A stretch of DNA of 64,000 nucleotides. It comes from CAZLRH01 sp964562015 (lineage in GTDB: Bacteria; Verrucomicrobiota; Verrucomicrobiia; Opitutales; JABDGR01). Positions 63,686 to 64,000 of the stretch are shown piece by piece (position 1 is the first letter of the stretch; every line of letters starts with the position of its first letter). The notes beneath the pieces are model-generated. The model was not told the origin of the DNA. It saw only the letters and a program-made list of their open reading frames with translations, and searched no databases. The translations under genes were made by a program, and so were the position numbers. The stretch is from positions 124,001 to 188,000 of the forward strand of contig CAZLRH010000003.1 in assembly GCA_964562015.1 (NCBI GenBank), read 5' to 3'.

Positions 63686-64000
63686 ACGGGTGGCGGGTGA
63701 GGTGCCCGGCCAGGCGCAGGGGCGTGTTTTCGCCTTCCTCCTGGTCATAGGCATGGCGCAGCAAATCGTGCGGGAGTTCCTCGTGGGCTTCGTCACTGAC
63801 CAAACGCACGCCGACCAACGGCAGGCCCGCCGCGGCCATGATGGGCGCGAGATGCGCCTGTTCCATGTCCACCAGCCACGCGCCCGTGCGCGCATGAAGA
63901 TCGGCCTTCGCGGCGGCGGTGGCGACGAGGGTGTCGGCGGTGTGCAGCAGCGCCACGGCCGGTCGCTCGTTTTCCGGGAGCAGGGGCAAGAGATGTTCGG
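63573..64000 (-). CDS. hpnG: Nucleoside phosphorylase-type protein, probably HpnG (N-terminus beyond window)
   Basis: The frame is open from the right edge to the stop at 63573, about 142 residues. The segment KADLHARTGAWLVDMEQAHLAPIMAAAGLPLVGVRLVSDEA matches the end of MTA/SAH-nucleosidase-like enzymes (VDME motif, SDEA). HpnG removes adenine from adenosylhopane, the product of HpnH, so the neighbour supports the symbol. The last 37 codons are antisense to the hpnH tail. Usually hpnH and hpnG are co-directional; here they converge. Confidence 0.75.
   Translation of the reverse strand, partial: EHLLPLLPENERPAVALLHTADTLVATAAAKADLHARTGAWLVDMEQAHLAPIMAAAGLPLVGVRLVSDEAHEELPHDLLRHAYDQEEGENTPLRLAGHLTRHPFKVTRLASFVRPLPRLRNHMSHRLHTWLKLTGPRLFR

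Overview
The window is 64 kb of dense, GC-rich bacterial chromosome. The gene content points to Verrucomicrobiota or a close relative: DUF1080/ThuA proteins beside soluble PQQ-type sugar dehydrogenases and Tat-exported Gfo/Idh oxidoreductases, a TIGR03790-type protein, an orphan PilC, hopanoid genes, and many families of short-period inverted repeats in almost every intergenic gap. This assignment is an inference from gene content. No rRNA, tRNA, CRISPR array or insertion sequence was recognised.

Layout. 0-11 kb: FtsK (cut by the left edge), ManA, a phosphorelay block on the minus strand (Hpt protein, HAMP-PAS kinase, hybrid kinase with three receivers) and a GT-C membrane glycosyltransferase. 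11-16.4 kb: a Fur-family regulator followed by sufC-sufB-sufD-sufT. 16.4-24 kb: Fpg/MutM glycosylase, rhodanese membrane protein, TIGR03790 protein, small HhH protein, the AguA-AguB agmatine-to-putrescine pair and HisG. 24-34 kb: a kinase with two single-domain regulators and a divergent OmpR-type regulator, TsaE, an Rrf2 regulator divergent from an NfeD protease, a second NfeD protein, a CbiX-like protein, a Pal/OmpA lipoprotein and PrmC. 34-46 kb: PilC, GlpD, then an accessory zone: a toxin-antitoxin pair inside a duplicated glpD 5' end, a membrane J-domain protein, small orphan proteins, an RRM protein, a beta-helix acyl/nucleotidyltransferase-like protein, a CbpA-like chaperone and a YbhG/F/S-type ABC exporter. 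46-58 kb: a sugar-oxidation region with two DUF1080 / PQQ-dehydrogenase pairs, a multicopper oxidase, a DUF1080-ThuA-DUF1080 fusion and two Gfo/Idh oxidoreductases. 58-64 kb: a FEN/Pol I-type 5'-3' exonuclease, a restriction-modification cassette and hopanoid genes hpnH and (partial) hpnG.

The most unusual locus is at 60.1-62.2 kb. A DpnA-like (GATC-type) adenine methyltransferase sits directly upstream of a close DpnI homologue, an enzyme family that cuts methylated GATC. In the pneumococcal paradigm these two belong to mutually exclusive cassettes. Four GATC sites lie in the 22 bases before the methyltransferase start codon, and the same 15-base GATC cluster recurs inside its C-terminal extension. 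The nuclease has the DpnI zinc finger but a Gln in place of the catalytic Glu. The cassette is flanked by composite repeats in opposite orientation.

The second theme is the repeat landscape. At least eight families of degenerate units with about 9-10 or 15 bp period occur as facing inverted pairs in 3' regions. In three cases they supply the last codons of a protein.
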